Shown here piece after piece: positions 51,129 through 59,107 of a stretch of DNA of 64,000 nucleotides (positions are counted from its first letter, which is position 1; each line of letters opens with the position of its first letter). Location: assembly GCF_014656135.1 (NCBI RefSeq), contig NZ_BNBV01000003.1, forward strand, positions 1 through 64,000, written 5' to 3'. Below the pieces are notes generated by a model, which worked only from the letters and a program-made list of their open reading frames with translations, did no database searches and was not told the origin of the DNA. The DNA is from Streptomyces thermodiastaticus (lineage in GTDB: Bacteria > Actinomycetota > Actinomycetes > Streptomycetales > Streptomycetaceae). Position numbers and translations under genes: made by a program.

Positions 51129-51926
51129 ATGAACCGTCCACCGTCCGGTACCCGCCGCACACGTGTGCACGTGGTCAGCGACGTGCACGGCAACGTGCGC
51201 GACCTGGCCCGGGCCGGCGAGGGTGCCGACGCCCTGATCTGCCTGGGCGACCTCGTTCTCTTCCTCGACTACGCCGACCACTCGCGCGGCATCCTCCCCG
51301 ACCTGTTCGGCACCGAGAACGCCGACCGGCTCGTCGCCCTGCGCACCGAGCGCCGCTTCGAGGAGGCCCGCGTGCTGGGCGCCCGGCTCTGGGCGGGCAT
51401 CGACGGCGACCGGACCGAGGTGATCGAACAGGCGGTCCGCCGGCAGTACGCGGAACTCTTCGCCGCCTTCCCCACACCGACCTACGCCACTTACGGCAAT
51501 GTCGACGTCCCGCACCTGTGGCCCGAGTTCGCCCGGGAGGGCACCGTCGTGCTCGACGGGCAGCGGACGGAGATCGGCGGCCGCGTCTTCGGGTTCGTCG
51601 GAGGCGGCCTGCGTTCCCCGATGCGGTCCGGCTACGAGATCGGCGACGAGGAGTACGCCGCGAAGATCGAGGCCGTCGGCGAGGCCGACGTGCTGTGCAC
51701 CCACATCCCCCCGGACGTCCCCGAACTCCTCTACGACACCGTCGCCCGCCGCTTCGAGCGCGGCAGCCGCGCCCTGCTGGACGCCATCCGCCGCACCCGC
51801 CCCCGCTACGCCCTCTTCGGCCATGTGCACCAGCCGCTGGTGCGCCGCATGCGCATCGGCGCCACCGAGTGCGTCAACGTGGGCCACTTCGCGCGCACGG
51901 GCACGCCCTGGGTCCTCGAGTGGTGA
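51129..51926 (+). CDS. Calcineurin-type metallophosphoesterase
   Basis: A 265-residue metal-dependent phosphoesterase. Metal ligands are in order: VSDVHGN (about 19-25), LGDLV, YGNVDVPH, THIPPD and FGHVHQP. An insertion around residues 60-115 (TENADRLVALRTERRFEEARVLGARLW) distinguishes it from the common cAMP-type enzymes. ATG 51129 is 9 nt after TACGCT, so a leaderless start fits; ATG 51123 is in the same frame but too close to that hexamer. It heads a group of plus-strand genes running to glkA. Confidence 0.88.
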   Translation: MNRPPSGTRRTRVHVVSDVHGNVRDLARAGEGADALICLGDLVLFLDYADHSRGILPDLFGTENADRLVALRTERRFEEARVLGARLWAGIDGDRTEVIEQAVRRQYAELFAAFPTPTYATYGNVDVPHLWPEFAREGTVVLDGQRTEIGGRVFGFVGGGLRSPMRSGYEIGDEEYAAKIEAVGEADVLCTHIPPDVPELLYDTVARRFERGSRALLDAIRRTRPRYALFGHVHQPLVRRMRIGATECVNVGHFARTGTPWVLEW

Positions 51927-52092
51927 CGAGGGGTGCGCACACGCATCCGCAGGGGCGAGGACGCCCTGGCCGGACCCGTCATGTCCGCAGGTGCGGGTCG
52001 AGTCCGCCGGTCCTCTGCGCGGTAGCCTTCACGCTGCACACACGTGCGCACACGAACCCGACTTGCGGCCCGCATCTGGAGGAGCCACGGCG

Positions 52093-52536
52093 ATGGCGGA
52101 ACACACCAGCTCGAGCATCACCATCGAGGCGGCACCGGCCGACGTCATGGGGGTGATCGCCGACTTCGCCCGCTATCCCGACTGGACCGGCGAGGTCAAG
52201 GAGGCCGAGGTCCTCAGCACCGACGACCAGGGCCGCGCCGAGCAGGTCCGCCTCGTGATGGACGCGGGCGCCATCAAGGACGACCAGACCCTCGCCTACA
52301 CCTGGACCGGCGACCACGAGGTCTCCTGGACCCTGGTCAAGTCCCAGATGCTGCGCTCCCTCGACGGTTCCTACCTGCTCAAGCCGGTGGGCACCGGCGC
52401 GACCGAGGTGACCTACCAGCTCACCGTGGACGTCAAGATCCCCATGCTGGGCATGATCAAGCGCAAGGCGGAGAAGGTCATCATCGACCGCGCCCTGGCC
52501 GGCCTGAAGAAGCGGGTGGAGTCCAAGGAGGCGTGA
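52093..52536 (+). CDS. SRPBCC-fold (polyketide cyclase/START-like) protein
   Basis: A 147-residue protein with a helix-grip fold: SITIEAAPADVMGVIADFARYPDWTGEVKEAEVLS is the typical N-terminus, followed by WTGDHEVSWTLVKSQML and the long C-terminal helix MIKRKAEKVIIDRALAGLKKRV. These proteins hold a hydrophobic ligand; no substrate is implied. ATG 52093 follows GGAGGAG. It sits between the metallophosphoesterase and the ArsA-like ATPase, an order I recall as conserved in Streptomyces, but no functional link is known. Confidence 0.9.
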   Translation: MAEHTSSSITIEAAPADVMGVIADFARYPDWTGEVKEAEVLSTDDQGRAEQVRLVMDAGAIKDDQTLAYTWTGDHEVSWTLVKSQMLRSLDGSYLLKPVGTGATEVTYQLTVDVKIPMLGMIKRKAEKVIIDRALAGLKKRVESKEA

Positions 52537-52618
52537 GCGGGACCGGGGCCGCCCCGGCCGGACCCTGCCGTGGCCGCCCACCGGCGGGCCGGCGCACCCT
52601 CACCTACCGTTCATCCCC

Positions 52619-53788
52619 ATGCGTACCCTCCTGATCACGGGCCCCGGCGGCAGCGGCCGCACCACCGTCTCCGCGGCCACCGCCCTCGCGGCCGCCCGCG
52701 CGGGCGTGCCCACCCTCGTCCTCAGCAGCGACCGCGCGGACACCCTCGGCACGGCACTGGGCGTGCCCACCGGCGCGGAGCCCGTCGAGGCCGGACCCCG
52801 GCTGACCGCCTGGCGTCCGGACGCCGAGGCCTCCTTCCGGGCGGACGTCGTCGCCCTCCAGGACCGTGCCGCAGGCGTCCTCGACCTGCTGGGCGCCTCC
52901 CGTCTGGACGCCGAGGAGATCACCCTGCTGCCGGGCGCCGAGGAGCTGGCCCTGCTGCGGGCCCTGCGGGACGCCGCCCTGTCGGAGCGCTACGAACTGC
53001 TGGTCGTCGACCTGCCGCCCGTCGAACGGGCCCTCGCCCTGCTCGCCCTGCCCGCCGAGCTGCGCCGCCTGCTGCGCCGCCTGCTCCCGCCGGAGCGGCA
53101 GGCGGCACGCGCCCTGCGCCCGGTGCTCGGCCGGCTCGCGGGCGTGCCCATGCCCGCCGAGGGGCTGTACGAGACGGCGGAACGCTGGGACACGGAGCTG
53201 GCCGCCGTGGACGCCGTCGTCGCCGACCGCGGCACCGCCGTCCGCCTGGTCGCCGAGCCCGGACCGGCCGGCGCGGACGCGGTGCGCAGCGCCGTGCTCG
53301 GCGCCGCGGTGCGCGGGCTGCCGGTGGAGTCCGTGGTGGCCGCCCGGGTGCTGCCGGAGGCGGCCGCGGACTCCTGGCTGGCCGTCCCCCTCGCCCAGCA
53401 GCGCAAGACGCTGGACGAGTGGGCCGGGACGTACACCGTGCACCGCGCCGCCCACCTGGGCCGGGACCCGCGGGGCCGGGACGACCTGGCCGCGCTGGGG
53501 GTGCCCGGCGTCACCGCACCCCCCGGCCCGGTCGAGTGGCCCGTGACCGACCGGATCGCCGAGGACGGGGTCCTGGTGTGGCGCATCCCGCTGCCCGGCG
53601 CCCGGCGCGAGGAGCTGGACCTCGTCCGGCGCGGCGACGAGCTGCTGCTGGCCGCGGGAGGGCACCGCCGGATCGTCCCGCTGCCGTCGGCGCTGCGCCG
53701 CTGCACGGTGGCCGGGGCGTCGCTGCGCGAGGGCGAGCTGCGCATCCGGTTCGCGCCGGACCCGCAACTGTGGCCGCGCCGGGACTGA
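52619..53788 (+). CDS. ArsA/GET3-like P-loop ATPase
   Basis: A 389-residue cytosolic ATPase of the deviant Walker A class. It has the P-loop GPGGSGRTTVSAATALAAARAG at the N-terminus, LVVDLPPVERALALL (Walker B and switch region) and a C-terminal beta-rich domain (about 300-385) like the HSP20-type tail of ArsA proteins. The usual P-loop lysine before the Gly/Thr is Arg in GSGRTT, which may affect hydrolysis. ATG 52619 lies 9 nt after TACCGT (52605-52610) with no ribosome site, so it is probably leaderless. Confidence 0.85.
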   Translation: MRTLLITGPGGSGRTTVSAATALAAARAGVPTLVLSSDRADTLGTALGVPTGAEPVEAGPRLTAWRPDAEASFRADVVALQDRAAGVLDLLGASRLDAEEITLLPGAEELALLRALRDAALSERYELLVVDLPPVERALALLALPAELRRLLRRLLPPERQAARALRPVLGRLAGVPMPAEGLYETAERWDTELAAVDAVVADRGTAVRLVAEPGPAGADAVRSAVLGAAVRGLPVESVVAARVLPEAAADSWLAVPLAQQRKTLDEWAGTYTVHRAAHLGRDPRGRDDLAALGVPGVTAPPGPVEWPVTDRIAEDGVLVWRIPLPGARREELDLVRRGDELLLAAGGHRRIVPLPSALRRCTVAGASLREGELRIRFAPDPQLWPRRD

Positions 53789-53927
53789 GCCGCCCCGGCG
53801 GCCCGGTCCGGACCGCCCCCCGGTCCGGACCGCCCCCCGCGGCCGCGGACCGGCCCGCGGTGGCGGATGAACCGGCCCGCACGGTTCCGGTAACGTCGAC
53901 AAGACGAACCGCAGTCAGGAGTCCGTC

Positions 53928-54476
53928 ATGAGCGAAGAGCGCACACCGTCCGACGACGCCGCGCGGGACGACACCGCTCAGGGCGGGACCGGCGGCGAGG
54001 AGTCGCGCGAGGAGCCCCGCACCGTCGATCCCGACGCCTGGGCCACGGCCTGCGCCGAGGACCTCCAGGCGGAGCGGGCCCGGCGCCGCGCCCGCACCGG
54101 CTCCCCCGAGGGCTCGGCCGCCGAGGAGCTGCGCAAGCTCGTGGACGCGGTCGCCGGCAAGCTGTCCTCGCTGCAGGCGCCGCTGCTCGGCGCGGCCGCC
54201 TCACCCGCCGCCCAGCAGGTGGTGCGGCAGGTCGTCCAGCAGGCCAAGGCGGTCGTGGAACCCGTCGTGGAGCGCAACCCCGAGGTCTTCGACCACCTGG
54301 CCGCGGCCGGCAGCGAGCTGCTCGCCGCCTACCGATCGGCCGTCACCGCACAGGAACGCCGCTGGACCAGAGACGGCAAGGATCTCGCCGACGAGCTGAA
54401 GGACCTCGGGGACCGTCCCGGACGCCGCGACGGCGGCGAGGGCACCGGCGGCGGGGAACGCATCGACGTGGACTGA
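53928..54476 (+). CDS. DUF5304 protein upstream of glkA (SCO2127-like)
   Basis: A 182-residue acidic, mostly helical protein: MSEERTPSDDAARDD, then AWATACAEDLQAERARRRAR, and a helical core ELRKLVDAVAGKLSSLQAPLL and VVRQVVQQAKAVVEPVV. The ends look disordered. In S. coelicolor the homologous gene next to glkA (SCO2127) has been reported to stimulate glucose uptake and glucokinase activity; that is literature recall. ATG 53928 follows CAGGAG. glkA starts 54 bp downstream in the same direction, so co-transcription is likely. Confidence 0.88.
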   Translation: MSEERTPSDDAARDDTAQGGTGGEESREEPRTVDPDAWATACAEDLQAERARRRARTGSPEGSAAEELRKLVDAVAGKLSSLQAPLLGAAASPAAQQVVRQVVQQAKAVVEPVVERNPEVFDHLAAAGSELLAAYRSAVTAQERRWTRDGKDLADELKDLGDRPGRRDGGEGTGGGERIDVD

Positions 54477-54530
54477 AGTCCCCTCGGGTACGGTTGGCCG
54501 TAGCGGGGCTCGACCGAAACTGAGGGATAA

Positions 54531-55484
54531 ATGGGACTCACCATCGGCGTCGACATCGGCGGCACGAAGATCGCGGCCGGCGTGGTCGACGAGGAAGGCA
54601 ACATCCTTTCGACCTTCAAGGTGCCGACCCCCCACTCACCCGAGGCCATCGTGGACGCCATCGCCTCGGCGGTGGAGGGCGCACGTGCGGGGCACGAGAT
54701 CGTCGGCGTGGGCATCGGTGCCGCCGGTTACGTCAACCGGCAGCGGTCCACCGTCTACTTCGCGCCCAACATCGACTGGCGCAGCGAACCGCTCAAGGAG
54801 AAGGTCGAGGCGCGGGTCGGCCTGCCGGTCGTCGTGGAGAACGACGCGAACGCCGCCGCCTGGGGCGAGTACAAGTTCGGCGCCGGCAAGGGCCACCGCA
54901 ACGTCATCTGCATCACCCTGGGCACCGGCCTGGGCGGCGGCATCATCATCGGCAACAAGCTGCGCCGCGGCCACTTCGGCGTGGCCGCCGAGTTCGGCCA
55001 CATCCGCATGGTGCCCGACGGCCTGCTGTGCGGCTGCGGCTCGCAGGGCTGCTGGGAGCAGTACGCCTCCGGCCGCGCCCTCGTGCGGTACGCCAAGCAG
55101 CGCGCCAACGCCACTCCGGAGAACGCCCAGATCCTGCTGTCCCTGGGCGACGGCACGCCCGACGGCATCGAGGGCAAGCACATCTCCATGGCCGCCCGCC
55201 AGGGCGACAAGGTCGCCATCGACTCCTACCGCGAGCTGGCCCGCTGGGCCGGCGCCGGCCTGGCCGACCTGGCGTCCCTGTTCGACCCGTCCGCGTTCAT
55301 CGTCGGCGGCGGCCTGTCCGACGAGGGCGAGCTGGTCCTGGAGCCGATCCGCAAGTCGTACCGGCGCTGGCTGGTCGGCGGCAACTGGCGCCCGGTGGCC
55401 GAGGTGATCGCCGCCCAGCTCGGCAACAAGGCCGGCCTGGTGGGTGCCGCGGACCTGGCCCGCGAGCCCGACCCGGTCATGTGA
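54531..55484 (+). CDS. glkA: Glucokinase (ROK family)
   Basis: GlkA phosphorylates glucose with ATP and, in S. coelicolor, is needed for carbon catabolite repression. The 317-residue protein has the N-terminal phosphate motif GVDIGGTKIAAGV, the catalytic aspartate in NDANAAAWGEYKFG, the ROK signature with zinc ligands in CGCGSQGCWEQYASG, and LFDPSAFIVGGGLSDEG. ATG 54531 follows GAGGGATAA. Length matches the known enzyme. The DUF5304 gene upstream probably belongs to the same operon. No HTH is present, so it is an enzyme and not a ROK repressor. Confidence 0.96.
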   Translation: MGLTIGVDIGGTKIAAGVVDEEGNILSTFKVPTPHSPEAIVDAIASAVEGARAGHEIVGVGIGAAGYVNRQRSTVYFAPNIDWRSEPLKEKVEARVGLPVVVENDANAAAWGEYKFGAGKGHRNVICITLGTGLGGGIIIGNKLRRGHFGVAAEFGHIRMVPDGLLCGCGSQGCWEQYASGRALVRYAKQRANATPENAQILLSLGDGTPDGIEGKHISMAARQGDKVAIDSYRELARWAGAGLADLASLFDPSAFIVGGGLSDEGELVLEPIRKSYRRWLVGGNWRPVAEVIAAQLGNKAGLVGAADLAREPDPVM

Positions 55485-55503
55485 CGCGCGCTGCCGCGCC
55501 GAC

Positions 55504-55539
55504 GCGCCCACCGTCCCGTCGCCCGGGGCCGGTGGGCGC
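55504..55539 (+). terminator. Candidate terminator after glkA
   Basis: Perfect 10-bp arms (55504-55513 and 55530-55539) with a 16-nt loop lie 20 bp past the glkA stop. The loop is long and no T-run follows, so confidence is moderate. Confidence 0.5.
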
Positions 55540-55623
55540 CGTCGTACCGGCCCGCGGGCGCCGCCGTGACCTGGGACGGAGCCCCTGCGGCCGCCGGGCG
55601 TGCGCGGGCGTATGTTGATCCTC

Positions 55624-56367
55624 ATGCAGCTGCCCACGTCCCGCACCGAGCCCGACGGCTCCGCCGTCGTCCGTGTCCTGTCCTGCAACGTCCGCTCGCT
55701 CAAGGACGACACCGAGGCCCTGGCCCGGGTGATCCGGGCCTCGGCGCCCGATCTCGTCCTCCTGCAGGAGGCGCCCCGGTTCTTCCGCTGGCGCAAGAAG
55801 CTGGCGCGGCTGGCGCGCGCCGCCGGGCTGGTGATCCTCACCGGGGGCGCGACGGCCGCCGGCACGGCCGTGCTGTGCTCGCTGCGCGCCACCGTCGAGC
55901 GCACCGAGGACGTGCTGCTGCCGCTCACCCCCGGGCTGCACCGCAGGGGGTTCGCCACGGCCGTCGTCCGGTTCGGCGGGGCGCGCCTCGGCGTGCTCGG
56001 CTGCCACCTCTCGCTCGACAAGGACGAACGCTACGAGCAGAGCGGCATGCTGCTGGACCGGCTGGCCGGGATGGGCGTGGACCACGCCATCGCGGGCGGC
56101 GACATCAACGAGGGCCCCGAGGGACCGGCCTTCACCCGCCTGGCCGGCGCGCTGCGGGACGGCTGGGCGACCGCGCCGTGGGGCGGTGAGCACACCTGGT
56201 CCGCCGCCGACCCGCACCGGCGCATCGACGCGCTCTTCGCCACCCGCGGCGTCGAGGTCCTCGGCTGCGGGGTGCCCGTCGGTCTCCCCGGTGTCACGCA
56301 GACCGAGCTGCGCACGGCCACGGACCACCTGCCGGTGCTCGGCGCCTTCCGGGTCCCGGCGGCGTGA
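55624..56367 (+). CDS. Endonuclease/exonuclease/phosphatase (EEP) family protein
   Basis: A 247-residue metal-dependent phosphodiesterase. Motifs: VLSCNVRSLKDD, LVLLQEAPRF (catalytic Glu), LGCHLSLDKDERYEQ, AIAGGDINEGPEG and the C-terminal TATDHLPVLGAF (catalytic Asp-His). All key residues are intact. ATG 55624 is 8 nt after the end of TATGTT (55611-55616), with no ribosome site, a leaderless signature that favours it over ATG 55612. The substrate (DNA, phosphoinositide or other) is not clear. It is convergent with the next minus-strand gene. Confidence 0.88.
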   Translation: MQLPTSRTEPDGSAVVRVLSCNVRSLKDDTEALARVIRASAPDLVLLQEAPRFFRWRKKLARLARAAGLVILTGGATAAGTAVLCSLRATVERTEDVLLPLTPGLHRRGFATAVVRFGGARLGVLGCHLSLDKDERYEQSGMLLDRLAGMGVDHAIAGGDINEGPEGPAFTRLAGALRDGWATAPWGGEHTWSAADPHRRIDALFATRGVEVLGCGVPVGLPGVTQTELRTATDHLPVLGAFRVPAA

Positions 56368-56457
56368 CGGCCGCGGACGCCCCTCCCGGGGGCCGGGCGG
56401 CGACCCTCCGGTGACGGCGGAGGCCCGGCCCGCGGGCACGCGCCGCTGCCCCGCCGG

Positions 56458-57252
56458 TCAGACCACCGCGCCCCGCCCCGGGTCGTCGTCCTCGTCGTCG
56501 CCCGGGTTCATGCGGGCCACGAGCGTCGCGATGCCGCCGAGGAAGCCGCCGACGCAGACCGTGGTCAGCCACCAGGTCATGTCCCAGCCGAGCACCACGG
56601 CCAGCAACAGCAGGACCGGGCCGCCGACCACGCCCAGCCAGGCGAACTTGGCGGTGGTGTCCGCCTCCGGCAGCGGCGGCGGCTCGGGCGGCACGAAGTG
56701 GCCCTCGTCGTCCTCGTCGAAGTCGTCGTCGGACGGCTCCCCGAGCGCGTAGTCCCGGGGACCGGCGGGCCCCACCCCGGGGGCGAAGGAGACCGAGCCG
56801 CCCAGCCGCGGCGCGGACCGGCCCGCGCCGCCGGGCCCGCGCCCCGCACGCTCGTCGTCCTCGACCGGCCGGAACGGCCGGGCGCCGGGCGGATCCGGCG
56901 GCTCCTCCCCGTACCCGGCGACGATGGCGGCCCAGGCGGCCTCCTCGTCCAGCGGCAGCCGCCCGGCACCCCTCGCACCGCTCTCCGTCACACCGGAACC
57001 GGCGGCACCGGAACCGGCGGCACCGGTCGTCCCGGCGGTCGCGCCGGAAGCCGCATCCCCGCTCGCGGTGCCCTCGTCCGCCGCGGCCGCCTCGCCGGCC
57101 CCCGACCGCTCCCGGCCCGCGGCCCCGGACGCGGGCGTGCCGCCGCCGCGCTCGGTGCGGTCCTGGGACGTCCCGCCGTCCGCGGGTCCCGGAGAGTCCC
57201 CGCCCTCACGGAGGTTCTCCGCGGCCTCATGGTCGCGTTCGTGCTCAGCCAC
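56458..57252 (-). CDS. Membrane protein with long disordered acidic N-terminus
   Basis: A 264-residue protein. The first roughly 175 residues are low-complexity and rich in Gly, Ala, Glu, Asp and Pro, including the acidic patch EPSDDDFDEDDEGHFVPPE; two membrane helices follow (about 195-240, FAWLGVVGGPVLLLLAVVLGW and the next), then an acidic tail. GTG 57252 overlaps the esterase stop codon by 8 bp, so it is the second gene of that pair. No enzyme domain recognised. Function is unknown. Confidence 0.85.
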   Translation of the reverse strand: MAEHERDHEAAENLREGGDSPGPADGGTSQDRTERGGGTPASGAAGRERSGAGEAAAADEGTASGDAASGATAGTTGAAGSGAAGSGVTESGARGAGRLPLDEEAAWAAIVAGYGEEPPDPPGARPFRPVEDDERAGRGPGGAGRSAPRLGGSVSFAPGVGPAGPRDYALGEPSDDDFDEDDEGHFVPPEPPPLPEADTTAKFAWLGVVGGPVLLLLAVVLGWDMTWWLTTVCVGGFLGGIATLVARMNPGDDEDDDPGRGAVV

Positions 57253-58024
57253 CTGCCGTCGCCCCTTCCTTGCCGACGCCGGTTGCGAGCCGGCCGATGA
57301 AGGCGAGGCTCTCCTCGAAGATCCGGTCCGCGTCGTGGTCCAACGTCGCCACGTGGTAGCTGTGTTCCAGCAGGACCTCGGTGACGTCCAGGGAGGAGAC
57401 CCGGCTGAGGATCCGGGCCGAGTCGGCCGGCGGCACCACATGGTCCTGCGGGCTGCGCAGCAACAGCAGCGGCTGCGTGACCTGCGGCAGCTCGCGGTCG
57501 AGGAGGCGGAGGAAGGTCCGCAGCGAGTGGGCGGCGTGCAGCGGCACGTAGTCGTAGCCCAGCTCCGTGACGCCCTCCTTGGCGATGTCGCTGGCGATTC
57601 CCTTGACGGCGGGCAGCAGGTGCCGGACCACGGGCAGGGCGTACGCGGGCAGCCCGTGCAGCCTGTGCACCGGGTTGACCGCGATGACTCCGCTCACCGC
57701 GTCCCCGTGCCGGGCGGCCAGGCGCAGCGCCAGGGCACCGCCCATGGACAGCCCGGCCACGAACACGTGCGTGCAGCGCTGCCGCAGGAGGCGCAGCGCG
57801 CGGTCCGCCTCCGCGTACCAGTCCTGCCAGCCGGTGACCTGCATGTCCTGCCAGCGTGTCCCGTGCCCCGGCAGCAGCGGCACCGAGACCGACAGGCCGT
57901 GCTCGGCCACGTGGCCGGCCCAGGGGCGCATCGACTGGGGACAACCGGTGAAGCCGTGAAGGAGGAGGACACCGACCGGGCCGCCCTCGTGGCGGTACGG
58001 CTCGGCTCCGGGCAGGACCGGCAC
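57245..58024 (-). CDS. Alpha/beta hydrolase (carboxylesterase Est30/monoacylglycerol lipase-like)
   Basis: A 259-residue alpha/beta hydrolase. It has the oxyanion motif LLLHGFTGCP, nucleophile elbow GLSMGGALAL (Ser), the acid loop SPQDHVVPP (Asp), and the catalytic histidine in EHSYHVATLDHD. A small cap lies between. GTG 58024 follows CAGGAG with a 6-nt spacer, chosen over longer upstream frames. The gene overlaps the next membrane protein gene by 8 bp. The gene for a lysophosphatidate-type acyltransferase is divergent, so lipid metabolism is a plausible setting, but the ester substrate is unknown. Confidence 0.9.
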   Translation of the reverse strand: MPVLPGAEPYRHEGGPVGVLLLHGFTGCPQSMRPWAGHVAEHGLSVSVPLLPGHGTRWQDMQVTGWQDWYAEADRALRLLRQRCTHVFVAGLSMGGALALRLAARHGDAVSGVIAVNPVHRLHGLPAYALPVVRHLLPAVKGIASDIAKEGVTELGYDYVPLHAAHSLRTFLRLLDRELPQVTQPLLLLRSPQDHVVPPADSARILSRVSSLDVTEVLLEHSYHVATLDHDADRIFEESLAFIGRLATGVGKEGATAGG

Positions 58025-58260
58025 GACGGTCTCCTGTTCGTGAGGTGACGGAGCACGACGATCACAGGGCTGCCCCGGTGCCACCGGGTGCCGCGCGGGC
58101 GGGTGGGGGCGTCGGGGCGACACGTTCCGCCGACGGCGGACGGCCGCCGACCGCGGGTACTTCACCGTAGACGACCACACCGGCACCGACCAGGTCTGCC
58201 GGGCGGCTTCTGTCGCCGCCGCGGGTTATGGTCTGATCGACACACACAGGAGGCACTCGG

Positions 58261-59040
58261 TTGTTGTACGGCGCGTTGAAGGTCGTCCTCGGGGGGCCGC
58301 TGAAGGTCGCCTTCCGGCCCTGGGTGGAGGGCCTGGAGAACGTCCCCGCCGAGGGCCCCGCGATACTGGCGAGCAACCATCTGTCGTTCTCGGACTCGTT
58401 CTTCCTGCCCGCGGTGCTGGACCGCAAGGTCACCTTCATCGCGAAGGCCGAGTACTTCACCACGCCCGGGGTGAAGGGGCGGCTGACCGCCGCGTTCTTC
58501 AAGGGCGTGGGGCAGCTGCCCGTGGACCGTTCCGGGGCGCGCGGCGCCGGCGAGGCGGCGGTGCGCAGCGGCATCGAAGTGATCGAGCGCGGCGAGCTGT
58601 TCGGCATCTATCCCGAGGGCACCCGGTCGCCCGACGGCCGCCTGTACCGGGGCAAGCCCGGCGGCCTCGCCCGGGTGGCCCTGGCCACGGGGGCGCCGGT
58701 CATCCCGGTCGCCATGATCGACACGGAGAAGATCCAGCCGCCGGGGAAGATCGTGCCCAAGCTGATGCGTCCGGGCATCCGTATCGGCAAGCCGCTGGAC
58801 TTCCGGCGCTACCAGGGCATGGAGAACGACCGCTTCGTGCTGCGCGCGGTGACCGACGAGGTCATGTACGAGATCATGAAGCTGTCCGGCCAGGAGTACG
58901 TGGACATCTACGCGACCGTGGTCAAGCGGCAGATCGCACAGGCAGCGAAGGCCGAGAAGGAAGCGGAGAAGGCGGCGAGGGCACGGGCCGGGAAGCAGGC
59001 CGGGCAGGACCGGACGGAGCAGGACGAGGGCGGGCGGTAG
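58261..59040 (+). CDS. 1-acyl-sn-glycerol-3-phosphate acyltransferase (PlsC-like), TTG start
   Basis: A membrane-associated acyltransferase for phosphatidic acid synthesis, 259 residues. The catalytic motif ILASNHLSFSDSFFLP (HX4D), the glycerol-phosphate site EGTRSPDG and VIPVAMIDTEKI are present. The C-terminus is a lysine/alanine-rich helix (AAKAEKEAEKAARARAGK). The start is TTG 58261, 7 nt after AGGAGG; the next codon is also TTG. Weak start codons on two lipid genes in this window (here and fadD) may match expression needs. It is followed by macS-like genes after 67 bp. Confidence 0.92.
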   Translation: MLYGALKVVLGGPLKVAFRPWVEGLENVPAEGPAILASNHLSFSDSFFLPAVLDRKVTFIAKAEYFTTPGVKGRLTAAFFKGVGQLPVDRSGARGAGEAAVRSGIEVIERGELFGIYPEGTRSPDGRLYRGKPGGLARVALATGAPVIPVAMIDTEKIQPPGKIVPKLMRPGIRIGKPLDFRRYQGMENDRFVLRAVTDEVMYEIMKLSGQEYVDIYATVVKRQIAQAAKAEKEAEKAARARAGKQAGQDRTEQDEGGR

Positions 59041-59107
59041 CGGCGGGGCACCGCACAGGCCGGCGGGCAAGACCGCGGCGGCCCGCGGACAGGGGGACTG
59101 GGGGGAC

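Noticed and set aside
53803..53840. Short direct duplication ggtccggaccgcccc after the ArsA-like gene
   Set aside because: Two short GC-rich copies just past a stop codon; too short and simple to interpret beyond local slippage.
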